Shown here piece by piece: positions 7,781-15,002 of a stretch of 16,488 nt of DNA. Within the stretch, counting starts at the first letter, position 1, and every line of letters starts with the position of its first letter. Origin of the DNA: Chordibacter forsetii (lineage in GTDB: Bacteria > Verrucomicrobiota > Verrucomicrobiia > Opitutales > Seribacteraceae); NCBI RefSeq assembly GCF_964187505.1, contig NZ_CAXLML010000061.1, positions 1-16,488 of the forward strand. Reading direction: 5' to 3'. The notes under the pieces were generated by a model. It did no database searches. It was given only the letters and a program-made list of their open reading frames with translations, and was not told where the DNA came from. A program made the translations under genes and the position numbers.

Positions 7781-9667
7781 CTACTTGTTATCTACCCAGC
7801 GACTGACGCTTTCAACTGTCAATGATTGAGCATTTCCTTCCACATCGATTTGAATGTCATCTCCCACTTTTTTTCCAAGAATACTTTGACCCAGTGGAGT
7901 AAGGTAAGAAAGAACATTATTATCAGGATCACCATCCCACGCTCCAAGAATTGTGTAACATAACTGCTCTCCAGAACCCGTATCCTTCAGCTTTACAACG
8001 GATCCTATCCCAATTGAATCGCTTGGAGCTTCACTAAAATCAGTAGCTTTTGCACGCATCAATTCGCTTTGCAATTCAGCTTGGCGGGCAAGAAGGATTT
8101 TTTGATCGTCCTTAGCCATATGATATTCCGCATTTTCTTTCAAATCTCCATGCTCCCTGGCTTTTTCGATAGCAAGCGAATTTTCGGGAATCTTTTCCTT
8201 AGTCAAGACATCAAGATCTCCAAGTTTGCGATCATAACTATCCTTGGAAACAATAAGGGTATCCTCAACCGGTGCACTTGCAGAGCTACTTGAGCTTGAA
8301 CTACTTTGACCGTCTAAAAGTGCTTGGATGCTGGAAAACTTCTTGATAAATCGTGCGAGTAATGATCTCTTGGTTAGATCCTCAAATCCGGGGTTAAGCA
8401 TTAATGCTTGGGCAAGATCTTTAGCATTTTCTTCGGAACCTTTATCCAAAATATCGGATAATAATTGTCGGTCATCTGAAAGGACTTCTCCGAGAGGAAT
8501 ACGGCGACTCGTAGCATTTTTCAAAGACTCATAATCAATTGCAGAAAATACGGCGGTTAAGAGCCGAGGATTGATCATTTTGTCGAGTAACTCCTGAAAT
8601 TTTGCAAGCTTACGGAATTTGAGCATCCATAACAACACAGGAGCTTTGAGGGTTTGTTCATCTAACCAAACATTAAGAGTCGAAATCAAGAGTTTTGACT
8701 CTTCGCGATCTATCAGGAAATGAGCACATTCACCTGAAAATTTAACCGTGGTGTTTTGCAATAAGTTGAGGACAGTCTTTTTCCAATTATCAGGATAGGT
8801 ACGGGCGACCAAGTCTAGAAAACGGCTGTGAAACTTAGCTGGCATTAGATCTGCCAAGGCAGCTAGATCGTCCTCGCATTCTTTGAGGATAGAAGCAGAA
8901 GTTGGTTCTAATTTCTCAACATCTTCCTCAACATCTCTGGCTAAGTTGTTGCGAACCCAGATACCATACAATCGATCAGCTTGGCTTAAATTCTTAGCCT
9001 CTAAAATTGCGACCGTCAGATCTGCGAGCACTTGGGGAAGATCCGCCTGTAAATCCTCTTTTTCTGCTGCGAGGTCAAAAAGTTTTTCTGCCAGTACTAT
9101 TTTTTCATAGGATCTTTTTTCCTCAAAAAAGTCCTGAAGGATTTCCTGTTCAGGTTTTACTGGTTCGTCACGCAATACATAGGGTTCGGTTTTTTTGTTG
9201 GGAACCGCGATACGAGGGTCTTTAACCAATACCTTTTTCGTCGCAGTCCACCAACGTTTCGCCTTTGCAGCACCAAATAAGTAGCCGAGAACTCTTTCAA
9301 TTTCACGGGTATTCATGCACCCGTCATTTCCATGTTCCAAAACCTTGATAATCAAATCAGCAGGCTCTTTTTTGGCTAACTTTTCAATTTCCTCAGTATT
9401 TTTACGATGTTGGGCAAGAATATGATCATCGGGAAGCAATTCTAACTTATCGATACAAAATACAGGATCCATTGCATGACTGCTTTTATCGTCTTCCTCG
9501 AAATTAATCAGGATCATTCCGCGATCATCATCAAAACCGGCAATCAATCCAAAGCCCCAACTGCGATGTATGCAGTAAGTTCCTGGATTCATTGACTCTA
9601 AGACAGGGCGTGAGGATTCCAAGGACGGATCTTTTTCGACCATACGATCGATAACTTCAGTATTCAT
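7781..9667 (-). CDS. greA: GreA-type transcript cleavage factor with very long N-terminal extension
   Basis: The last 160 or so of 628 residues are a complete GreA. The coiled-coil N-terminal domain starts near residue 468 and carries AREHGDLKENAEYHMAKDDQ, with D508 and E511 matching the acidic tip residues of E. coli GreA (D41, E44) that place magnesium in the RNA polymerase active site. The C-terminal domain (about 546-628) has GSVVKLKDTGSGEQL and LTPLGQSILGKKVGDDI. E. coli GreA is only 158 residues, so about 465 extra residues precede it. Residues 28-82 (GTYCIHRSWGFGLIAGF to CIDKLELLPDD) look like a small beta barrel resembling CarD/TRCF-type modules. Residues about 85-450 are helical and charged, suggesting a repeat-like scaffold. 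An eight-serine linker (S455-S462) joins this to GreA. Chlamydial GreA is similarly long, from memory. It lies 83 nt after the MFS gene. The ATG lacks a Shine-Dalgarno motif. Confidence 0.9.
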   Translation of the reverse strand: MNTEVIDRMVEKDPSLESSRPVLESMNPGTYCIHRSWGFGLIAGFDDDRGMILINFEEDDKSSHAMDPVFCIDKLELLPDDHILAQHRKNTEEIEKLAKKEPADLIIKVLEHGNDGCMNTREIERVLGYLFGAAKAKRWWTATKKVLVKDPRIAVPNKKTEPYVLRDEPVKPEQEILQDFFEEKRSYEKIVLAEKLFDLAAEKEDLQADLPQVLADLTVAILEAKNLSQADRLYGIWVRNNLARDVEEDVEKLEPTSASILKECEDDLAALADLMPAKFHSRFLDLVARTYPDNWKKTVLNLLQNTTVKFSGECAHFLIDREESKLLISTLNVWLDEQTLKAPVLLWMLKFRKLAKFQELLDKMINPRLLTAVFSAIDYESLKNATSRRIPLGEVLSDDRQLLSDILDKGSEENAKDLAQALMLNPGFEDLTKRSLLARFIKKFSSIQALLDGQSSSSSSSSASAPVEDTLIVSKDSYDRKLGDLDVLTKEKIPENSLAIEKAREHGDLKENAEYHMAKDDQKILLARQAELQSELMRAKATDFSEAPSDSIGIGSVVKLKDTGSGEQLCYTILGAWDGDPDNNVLSYLTPLGQSILGKKVGDDIQIDVEGNAQSLTVESVSRWVDNK

Positions 9668-9750
9668 TCAGGCTGTAAGTAGGTTCAGTTTCAATGTTTT
9701 AGACCCCTAATCTTTAGCAAACTTGCAAAAATTGGCGAGTGAAAAGAAGA

Positions 9751-11085
9751 CTAATTAGCAGAAGCTAAGCCCCTACTACCTGAAGACTGCTTAACGCCAA
9801 ACAATACAAGGGCAGGAAAAATTAGCCAGATTGCCCCAATTAAATAGGCAATTGATGATCCATAAGTGAAATAAATCAAGCCAGCCGAGAGAGGTCCGAT
9901 CGACCTGGCAATGGACCCACATGACCTAAAAATTCCTAGATTCACTCCTTGTTCAGATTCTGAAGAACTAAGGGAGGTAAGGGCGGTTAATGTAGGACTT
10001 ATCAAGGCAACTCCGGTAGACATGAGAAATAATCCCGGATAGAACCAAGAGAAAGAATGAGAAAATGAAATTACCAAAAAGGCAAAAACTCCTATAAAAA
10101 TTCCCAAATGAGCCATATTACGCTCACCTATCCGACCTACAAATCGACGAACGACAACGCCCTGAACCAATATGAGTGTACCCCCGATCAGTAAAAACAT
10201 CTCTCCCAAATCTTGCGGTGAAAAAGCAAACCGCTCGACAGCCAAAAAAGTCAGAGTAAATTCCATGCCCGAAAAAGAAATCATGTAAAGCAGGTAACAA
10301 AGACAGGTTCGTCGTGCTTCCGGACTTGTTACTTCAGTCATCTTGCAAACAGCTGGAAGAAAAGAATTTGTCGGATTTCTTTTTTCGGCAGGTAGGGTTT
10401 CAGAAAAACCCCAAACCAGCCACAAGAGATTAATCACGGCAAGACCGAAGCTTATTGTAGCAGCTGCCGAAAACGGATGCATACCAAAAAACACCAATTC
10501 TGAGCCCGACCAATCCCATTGCGACGCCAAACCTCCAAGCGCTGGCCCCAAAACAAATCCCAACCCAAAAGCAATACCAACAAATGCCATCCCTTTAGAT
10601 CTCTTTTCCCTAGTGGTCACATCTGCAATGGCCGCAGTTGCAACCGAAATGTTCCCCCCAGCCATTCCACCGATTACACGGGAAAGCAGAAGAACCCAAA
10701 TATCTCCTGCCATGATCCAAAGAAAATACCCGATTGCTGTGCCACCAAGGGTTATTATTAGCACAGGTCTGCGTCCATAACGGTCAGATAAACCACCCCA
10801 AATCGGGGCAAAGAAAAACTGCAGAATTGCATATAGCGAACCAAGAATCCCCCCGAAGATTACGGTTTCCAAACGAAAATTTGGATTTCCTGGCAACAAG
10901 TCATGGCCGAATTCACTTACCCAAGAAACGAAACGAGAAATTATTCCCCCGCCCATACTCTGTTCAAGGAACAAATAGTGATCGAGCATGTCAGGAAAAA
11001 GCGGGAAAATGATGGAAAATCCCACCATATCCAAAAAGATGGTCAAAAATACGACCCCGAAGATGGAACGCTTGCGATCACTCAT
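9751..11085 (-). CDS. MFS transporter, DHA1/TetA-like drug:proton antiporter family
   Basis: The 444-residue protein is highly hydrophobic, with about 12 membrane helices. The first helix carries the acidic residue D19 in FLDMVGFSIIFPLFPD, as in TetA-like carriers. Motif A, GGLSDRYGRRP at 97-107, occupies the loop between helices 2 and 3. SRVIGGMAGGN at 135-145 is motif B-like with R136, and GIAFGLGFVLGPALGG at 170-185 is the antiporter motif C. These mark a proton-driven exporter in the inner membrane; its substrate cannot be deduced. The loop between helices 1 and 2, about residues 31-73, is roughly 43 residues and longer than usual in this group. The ATG overlaps the coaD stop by 4 nt (ATGA), so translation is coupled. 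Unlike its neighbours, this start has a clear AAGGAG motif. The GreA-like gene follows 83 nt downstream. Confidence 0.92.
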   Translation of the reverse strand: MSDRKRSIFGVVFLTIFLDMVGFSIIFPLFPDMLDHYLFLEQSMGGGIISRFVSWVSEFGHDLLPGNPNFRLETVIFGGILGSLYAILQFFFAPIWGGLSDRYGRRPVLIITLGGTAIGYFLWIMAGDIWVLLLSRVIGGMAGGNISVATAAIADVTTREKRSKGMAFVGIAFGLGFVLGPALGGLASQWDWSGSELVFFGMHPFSAAATISFGLAVINLLWLVWGFSETLPAEKRNPTNSFLPAVCKMTEVTSPEARRTCLCYLLYMISFSGMEFTLTFLAVERFAFSPQDLGEMFLLIGGTLILVQGVVVRRFVGRIGERNMAHLGIFIGVFAFLVISFSHSFSWFYPGLFLMSTGVALISPTLTALTSLSSSESEQGVNLGIFRSCGSIARSIGPLSAGLIYFTYGSSIAYLIGAIWLIFPALVLFGVKQSSGSRGLASAN

Positions 11086-11591
11086 TGTTCAAGCTCCTTA
11101 TTATTTCTTTCTAAAACTGATTTTTTTTTCAAAGCCAGCCTGACATTTTCAGGAACCAATCCAGTTTCCCGTTCTCCATAACGATGAACCTGCTTGATAA
11201 GTTGCGAACTGGTAAAGAAATATTTCTGACTAGGCATAAGAAAGATAGTTTCCAAAGAAGAATCAAGATGTCTGTTCATCTGGGCCATTTGAAATTCGTA
11301 CTCGAAATCAGAGACCACTCGTAATCCGCGAATCAAAACACTCGCTCCCTTGTGCATAGCATGATCCACCAGTAACCCATCAAATAATTCCACTGATACA
11401 TTATTAAAACTGGCTAAATTCTCCTCAACCATGGAAACCCTCTCTTCTGGAGAAAACAAGGTACTCTTAGCCGAATTGCCAGAGGCAACAGCCACGATTA
11501 CTTCCTCGAACAACCGGGAAGCTCGGGAAAGCACGTCCAAGTGTCCATGAGTTACGGGATCAAAAGTGCCAGGGTACAAAGCAATAGCCAT
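11082..11591 (-). CDS. coaD: Phosphopantetheine adenylyltransferase
   Basis: CoaD converts 4'-phosphopantetheine and ATP to dephospho-CoA, the penultimate step of coenzyme A synthesis, in the cytosol. The ATG at 11591 gives 169 residues, the normal family length, beginning MAIALYPGTFDPVTHGHLDV. T14 and H17 form the nucleotidyltransferase TxGH motif that binds ATP. Further family marks are FDGLLVDHA, the substrate-binding ASVLIRGLRVVSDFEYEFQM stretch with its conserved arginine, and FFTSSQLIKQV near the C-terminus in place of the usual ISSSxVRE-type motif. The open frame extends upstream to 11660, but that adds 23 residues ahead of a strand that normally starts the protein, so I reject the longer start. 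It is divergent from pgsA across 103 nt and overlaps the MFS gene by 4 nt. Confidence 0.96.
   Translation of the reverse strand: MAIALYPGTFDPVTHGHLDVLSRASRLFEEVIVAVASGNSAKSTLFSPEERVSMVEENLASFNNVSVELFDGLLVDHAMHKGASVLIRGLRVVSDFEYEFQMAQMNRHLDSSLETIFLMPSQKYFFTSSQLIKQVHRYGERETGLVPENVRLALKKKSVLERNNKELEQ
11094..11099 (-). promoter_or_regulatory. Shine-Dalgarno AAGGAG of the MFS gene, inside coaD
   Basis: On the minus strand the hexamer AAGGAG lies 8 nt before the MFS start codon, within the last codons of coaD. It is the only consensus ribosome-binding motif at proper spacing among the start sites in this window, and it supports the ATG at 11085. It implies de novo initiation on the MFS cistron in addition to coupling through the ATGA overlap. 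Confidence 0.75.
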
Positions 11592-11667
11592 TATTTTCTT
11601 TCTAACGACTGTCTGCGTACAAGTCCACAACCAAGGATACACTAGAGTTGTAGTTGCCAATTTTCGA

Positions 11668-11687
11668 GGAAGGATCTAAATCCTTTC
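11668..11687 (+). promoter_or_regulatory. Short hairpin just upstream of pgsA start
   Basis: GGAAGGAT at 11668-11675 can pair with ATCCTTTC at 11680-11687 around the loop CTAA, giving an 8-bp stem with one G-T pair. The 3' arm ends 7 nt before the pgsA ATG, so in the RNA it would cover the ribosome landing site and hide the only purine-rich GGAAGGA segment. It has no following T run, so it is not a terminator. As DNA it is a dyad in the coaD/pgsA divergent spacer and could equally be a protein-binding site or chance. Confidence 0.4.
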
Positions 11688-11694
11688 CACATTG

Positions 11695-12306
11695 ATGAAT
11701 CTGCCCAACTTATTAACTCTATCAAGAATTCCACTTATGGTAATGGTGGTTGCCTTACTTCATCCATGGGAAGAAAAAACCATCCCCTGGTCATGGACGG
11801 TTGCCTTATTGCTATTTCTTTTTGGGGCCTTGACCGACTGGTTGGACGGTTGGCTAGCACGCCGCCTTGGTCAGGTCTCTGATTTTGGTAAGTTCATGGA
11901 TGCATTGGTAGATAAGATATTTACCATGGGTACTTTTGTAAGCATGCTTGCCCTTGGCATAATCGGTTTGTGGGCTTTATTTCCCATTCTGTTAATACTT
12001 TCACGAGAATTTCTTATCACCGGATTACGCTTGATTGCAGCGGCTCAGGGGAAAACCCTAGCAGCCGAAAAGGCAGGTAAAGTAAAAACAGTCATGCAAA
12101 TTACCTCAATTTGTTTATTTATAACCGAAGGTGCACTTATCCATGATCTTTCGCAGACCGAATTCCTTGCGAGTTCTTCCACATGGATCCAACCCATTGG
12201 GCAAGCAGCACAAGTTACCTTGATTCTAGCCTGCGTTCTCACGGTTTATTCAGGGATCAATTATTTGGTAAAATACTGGAAAGTCTTTATAGGCCAGGAC
12301 TCTTAA
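11695..12306 (+). CDS. pgsA: CDP-diacylglycerol--glycerol-3-phosphate 3-phosphatidyltransferase
   Basis: PgsA joins CDP-diacylglycerol and glycerol-3-phosphate to make phosphatidylglycerophosphate at the inner membrane. From the ATG at 11695 the protein has 203 residues. The CDP-alcohol phosphotransferase motif is complete: D48, D51-G52, A55-R56, G65, D69 and D73 at the required spacings, within DWLDGWLARRLGQVSDFGKF and MDALVDK. The N-terminal MNLPNLLTLSRIPL is also typical of PgsA. About five or six membrane segments are visible. A TTG directly precedes the ATG at 11692 and would add one residue. The family includes other CDP-alcohol enzymes, but the adjacent pgpA, which dephosphorylates the product, strongly supports PgsA. 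The pgpA ATG begins 11 nt after the stop, so the two are almost certainly cotranscribed. Confidence 0.94.
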   Translation: MNLPNLLTLSRIPLMVMVVALLHPWEEKTIPWSWTVALLLFLFGALTDWLDGWLARRLGQVSDFGKFMDALVDKIFTMGTFVSMLALGIIGLWALFPILLILSREFLITGLRLIAAAQGKTLAAEKAGKVKTVMQITSICLFITEGALIHDLSQTEFLASSSTWIQPIGQAAQVTLILACVLTVYSGINYLVKYWKVFIGQDS

Positions 12307-12317
12307 ATGTTGATAGG

Positions 12318-12815
12318 ATGAATCGAATTGTTCTCTTCCTCGCCACTTTGGGACCGGTAGGAACTAAGTTACCTGCACCTGGAACTATGGGGTCATTGGT
12401 CGGTTTGCTCGCATATGTTTTCATGACACTGGTAATGGGTTGGCCTGCTCACCTAATTGCCCTGAGTTTCCTTCCTCTTTTTGTTATTGGAATCCCCCTT
12501 TGCTCTCGAGCCGAAATCCTACTCGATCGAAACGATCCGGGAGAAATAATTTGGGATGAATTTACAGTTATTCCATTCGTCTTTCTCCCTCTCTTTGACT
12601 TTTGGATGATTCCGCCCACTAAAGAGACTTTTTTCTGGCTCGCATTTGGATTCGCTCTTTTTCGTTTATTCGATGTAACCAAGCCCTGGATCATTCACTC
12701 TGCACAGAAACTCCCCCGTGGGTTTGGTGTGATGGTGGACGATCTTCTCGCTGCCATAGCCGCGGCTTTGGTTCTTTGGGGTGCTCGAACTTTTTCTTTG
12801 TCTTTTCTCTCCTGA
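12318..12815 (+). CDS. pgpA: Phosphatidylglycerophosphatase A
   Basis: PgpA removes the phosphate from phosphatidylglycerophosphate to give phosphatidylglycerol, completing the step begun by PgsA. The ATG at 12318 gives 165 residues, close to E. coli PgpA (172). Family motifs are present in order: GPVGTKLPAPGTMGSLVG at 12-29, NDPGEIIWDE at 72-81 with the acidic cluster D73, E76, D80 and E81, FRLFDVTKPW at 115-124, and PRGFGVMVDDLLAA at 133-146 with D141 and D142. Three or four hydrophobic segments fit its membrane location. The open frame reaches back to 12183 inside pgsA, but that longer start would overlap pgsA by over 120 nt and adds unconserved residues, so I reject it. ptsH follows 18 nt after the stop. 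Confidence 0.94.
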   Translation: MNRIVLFLATLGPVGTKLPAPGTMGSLVGLLAYVFMTLVMGWPAHLIALSFLPLFVIGIPLCSRAEILLDRNDPGEIIWDEFTVIPFVFLPLFDFWMIPPTKETFFWLAFGFALFRLFDVTKPWIIHSAQKLPRGFGVMVDDLLAAIAAALVLWGARTFSLSFLS

Positions 12816-12833
12816 ACGATCTAAATCATATTT

Positions 12834-13127
12834 GTGCCTGACCAACCTTTAGAAAATGCTCATACTTTTACCCTCGAGGTAAATAACAAAATGGGTGTGC
12901 ATGCACGACCGGCCGCCATGATCGTCCGGATTGCATCACACTTCTCTGGGGAGATTTGGGTAACCAAAAAAGATGGGGAGCGGGTAAATGCGAAAAGTAT
13001 TATGGGAATTATGATGCTCGCAGCAGCCCGCGGATCGGAACTTACCTTTGAATGCAGCCCTGAAGATGCACCTGAATTAGAAAAGCAAATGTCTGATCTT
13101 TTCGCCTCCAAATTTCAGGACGAATAA
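12834..13127 (+). CDS. ptsH: Phosphocarrier protein HPr
   Basis: HPr accepts phosphate from Enzyme I on a histidine and passes it onward. The product is 97 residues from a GTG start at 12834; the next in-frame ATG is inside the active-site region, so the GTG is the only workable start. The active site NKMGVHARPAAMIVR has H23 as the phospho-acceptor with R25 conserved. VNAKSIMGIMMLAAARGSEL carries S55, matching the regulatory serine (Ser46) that HPr kinase phosphorylates in Gram-positive and some other bacteria. The first eight or so residues are an extension beyond the usual 85-90 residue length. The gene is third in a pgsA-pgpA-ptsH run and ends 11 nt from the converging ptsI. No EII gene is in view, so a regulatory rather than transport role is possible. 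Confidence 0.94.
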   Translation: MPDQPLENAHTFTLEVNNKMGVHARPAAMIVRIASHFSGEIWVTKKDGERVNAKSIMGIMMLAAARGSELTFECSPEDAPELEKQMSDLFASKFQDE

Positions 13128-13138
13128 GCCAGCCTTTT

Positions 13139-14920
13139 TTAAAGAGTTTCTGAAACCGAGGCTTCTGAAACCCGATCTTCGTAAAAGTTCTTAATCAATT
13201 CCTTGATTTCAGATGGTCGAAACTTGCTCTCCGCTTCCCGGGTAATTTTTTCAACATCTAGTTGATTAAAACGGCGGGCAAAAAACTTCATCTCCAAAAC
13301 CATTGATGGAGAAGCACTGAACGAATCAAAACCCAGTCCGATCAACAGGGGTAGAAAGTGAGGATCTCCAGAGATTTCTCCACACAGCGTAACGGGTAAA
13401 TTCTTTTCCCCTGCAACAGATGCAACTTGTTTAAGTGAGCGAAGGACAGCAGGGTGATGAGGTTCGTATAGAAAAGCGATTTCATTATTTACCCGGTCAA
13501 CAGCCAGGAGGTACTGCACAAGATCGTTTGTACCAACGCTAAAAAAATCGGATTCCTGGGCGAGTAGATCGCAAATTGCAACTGCAGCGGGTGTTTCAAT
13601 CATACAACCCAGTGGAATCTCTGGATCATATTTTTCTCCACGACTGTCCAGTTCCCGCTTTGCCTGAGCAATAAATTCCTTGGTCCGGATAACCTCTCCT
13701 ACCCCTGAAATCATTGGCAACATGATACGCATGTTTCCATGTGCACTTGCCCGCAAGATTGCACGCAATTGATCTAAAAATACCGCCGGGTTACTCAGGC
13801 AGTATCGAATTGCCCTAAAACCCATAAATGGATTGGCTTCTCTTTGTTGGTTCAAACCATCAAGTAATTTATCCCCACCAAGATCCAAAGTTCGTATAGT
13901 TAGGGGCTTTCCTGAAGCCGCTTCCACCATCTTGGCATATTCTTCGTACTGATCATTTTCAGATGGTAGAGAATTGGTTCGAAGAAATAGAGATTCTGTA
14001 CGGTATAGCCCGATACCTTCACACCCCAGATCGATCGACTTCTTGACCTCTTCAGGTGTATCTGCGTTCGCCCAAAGATTAAGAACTTTTCCGTCAGCAG
14101 TTTGTGAGGGTAAGGAAGACTCCTGCTCGACCAAATTAATGAGTTTACGACGTTGAACATCAACTTTTCCGTATCGAAAAAGAGTGGTTTCACTGGGATT
14201 AATAATTGCAACCCCTTCAAAACCATCGATCAAAAGTTCATCACCTTGCCTTAACTTTTCGGTCAAACCACGCAAACCAACTACCGCAGGAACTCCACTT
14301 GCTCGTGCCATAATTACCGCATGACTGGTCTGACCGCCAAGGTCTGTGGCAATACCCAAAATTTTCGTGCGGTCTAAAGCCGCCGTATCCGATGGGGTTA
14401 GATCTTCAGACACCAATACCTTGGGTTCATCAAGGAAGGCGGTACCCGATGCGGTGGTGCCAGAAAGGCACCTTTGTAACCTGCGGGAGATATCCCGTAA
14501 ATCAACGGCTCGTTCCCGTAAATATTTGTCCTCCAATTGGTCAAAAAAAGACAGGTATTTCCCGGTTACCCGGTGGACACACTTTTCAACATTTTCACCT
14601 GACTCTTTAATTTCTTTCTTCACATCTTCGATCAAGGCACGATCTTCTAGCACCAACATATGTGCATCAAAAATACCCGCTTCCTTTTCACCAAGATTTT
14701 TAGCAACATCTTCCCGGATTTCTCGGATTTCTGATTTGGTCATCTCCAAAGCCTCAAGAAAACGTTTAATCTCTTCTGCCTGGTCAGACTCCTCTACCTC
14801 GTATGTGGCAATCTTTACTTCGTCATGTAGGAAGCGAAATACCGGACCATGAGCAATTCCAGGAGACGCAGGAATCCCGAAAAGCATAAGTTCAGAAGTA
14901 TTATTATTGTCCTCAATCAT
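13139..14920 (-). CDS. ptsI: Phosphoenolpyruvate--protein phosphotransferase (PTS Enzyme I)
   Basis: Enzyme I autophosphorylates from PEP and hands the phosphate to HPr. The ATG at 14920 gives 593 residues, near the family's 570-590. The N-terminal HPr-binding helical domain (about 30-140) leads to the phosphohistidine domain with LGGQTSHAVIMARASGVPAV, where H200 corresponds to E. coli H189. The C-terminal PEP-binding barrel (about 250-550) has GIGLYRTESLFL, GFRAIRYCL, GCMIETPAAV and VGTNDLVQYLLAVDR, and TLCGEISGD with C513 as the catalytic cysteine equivalent to E. coli C502. No GAF domain precedes it, so it is the sugar-type EI form and not the PtsP form. A GTG at 14947 would add nine residues; the ATG puts LFGIPASPGIAHG nearer its usual place. 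ispE lies 82 nt upstream on the same strand. ptsH converges tail to tail. Confidence 0.95.
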   Translation of the reverse strand: MIEDNNNTSELMLFGIPASPGIAHGPVFRFLHDEVKIATYEVEESDQAEEIKRFLEALEMTKSEIREIREDVAKNLGEKEAGIFDAHMLVLEDRALIEDVKKEIKESGENVEKCVHRVTGKYLSFFDQLEDKYLRERAVDLRDISRRLQRCLSGTTASGTAFLDEPKVLVSEDLTPSDTAALDRTKILGIATDLGGQTSHAVIMARASGVPAVVGLRGLTEKLRQGDELLIDGFEGVAIINPSETTLFRYGKVDVQRRKLINLVEQESSLPSQTADGKVLNLWANADTPEEVKKSIDLGCEGIGLYRTESLFLRTNSLPSENDQYEEYAKMVEAASGKPLTIRTLDLGGDKLLDGLNQQREANPFMGFRAIRYCLSNPAVFLDQLRAILRASAHGNMRIMLPMISGVGEVIRTKEFIAQAKRELDSRGEKYDPEIPLGCMIETPAAVAICDLLAQESDFFSVGTNDLVQYLLAVDRVNNEIAFLYEPHHPAVLRSLKQVASVAGEKNLPVTLCGEISGDPHFLPLLIGLGFDSFSASPSMVLEMKFFARRFNQLDVEKITREAESKFRPSEIKELIKNFYEDRVSEASVSETL

Positions 14921-15002
14921 CGCAGAAAATTTTAACCAAATTCCCACTATGCCTCAAAGGTGAAAGCATGGAAAACAAATTCTGACCCATTAAATAATAG
15001 CT

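Noticed and set aside
8281..8305. Serine-codon run in the GreA-like gene as a possible simple-sequence contingency repeat
   Set aside because: The serine codons are mixed (AGT, TCA, AGC, TCT), so there is no uniform DNA repeat prone to slippage; it reads as a protein linker.
11592..11660. Upstream extension of the coaD frame to 11660
   Set aside because: It adds 23 residues before the first beta-strand of the nucleotidyltransferase fold; CoaD proteins normally begin right at that strand.
12183..12317. Upstream extension of the pgpA frame into pgsA
   Set aside because: It would overlap pgsA by 124 nt, its residues do not resemble PgpA, and the ATG at 12318 gives the family length.
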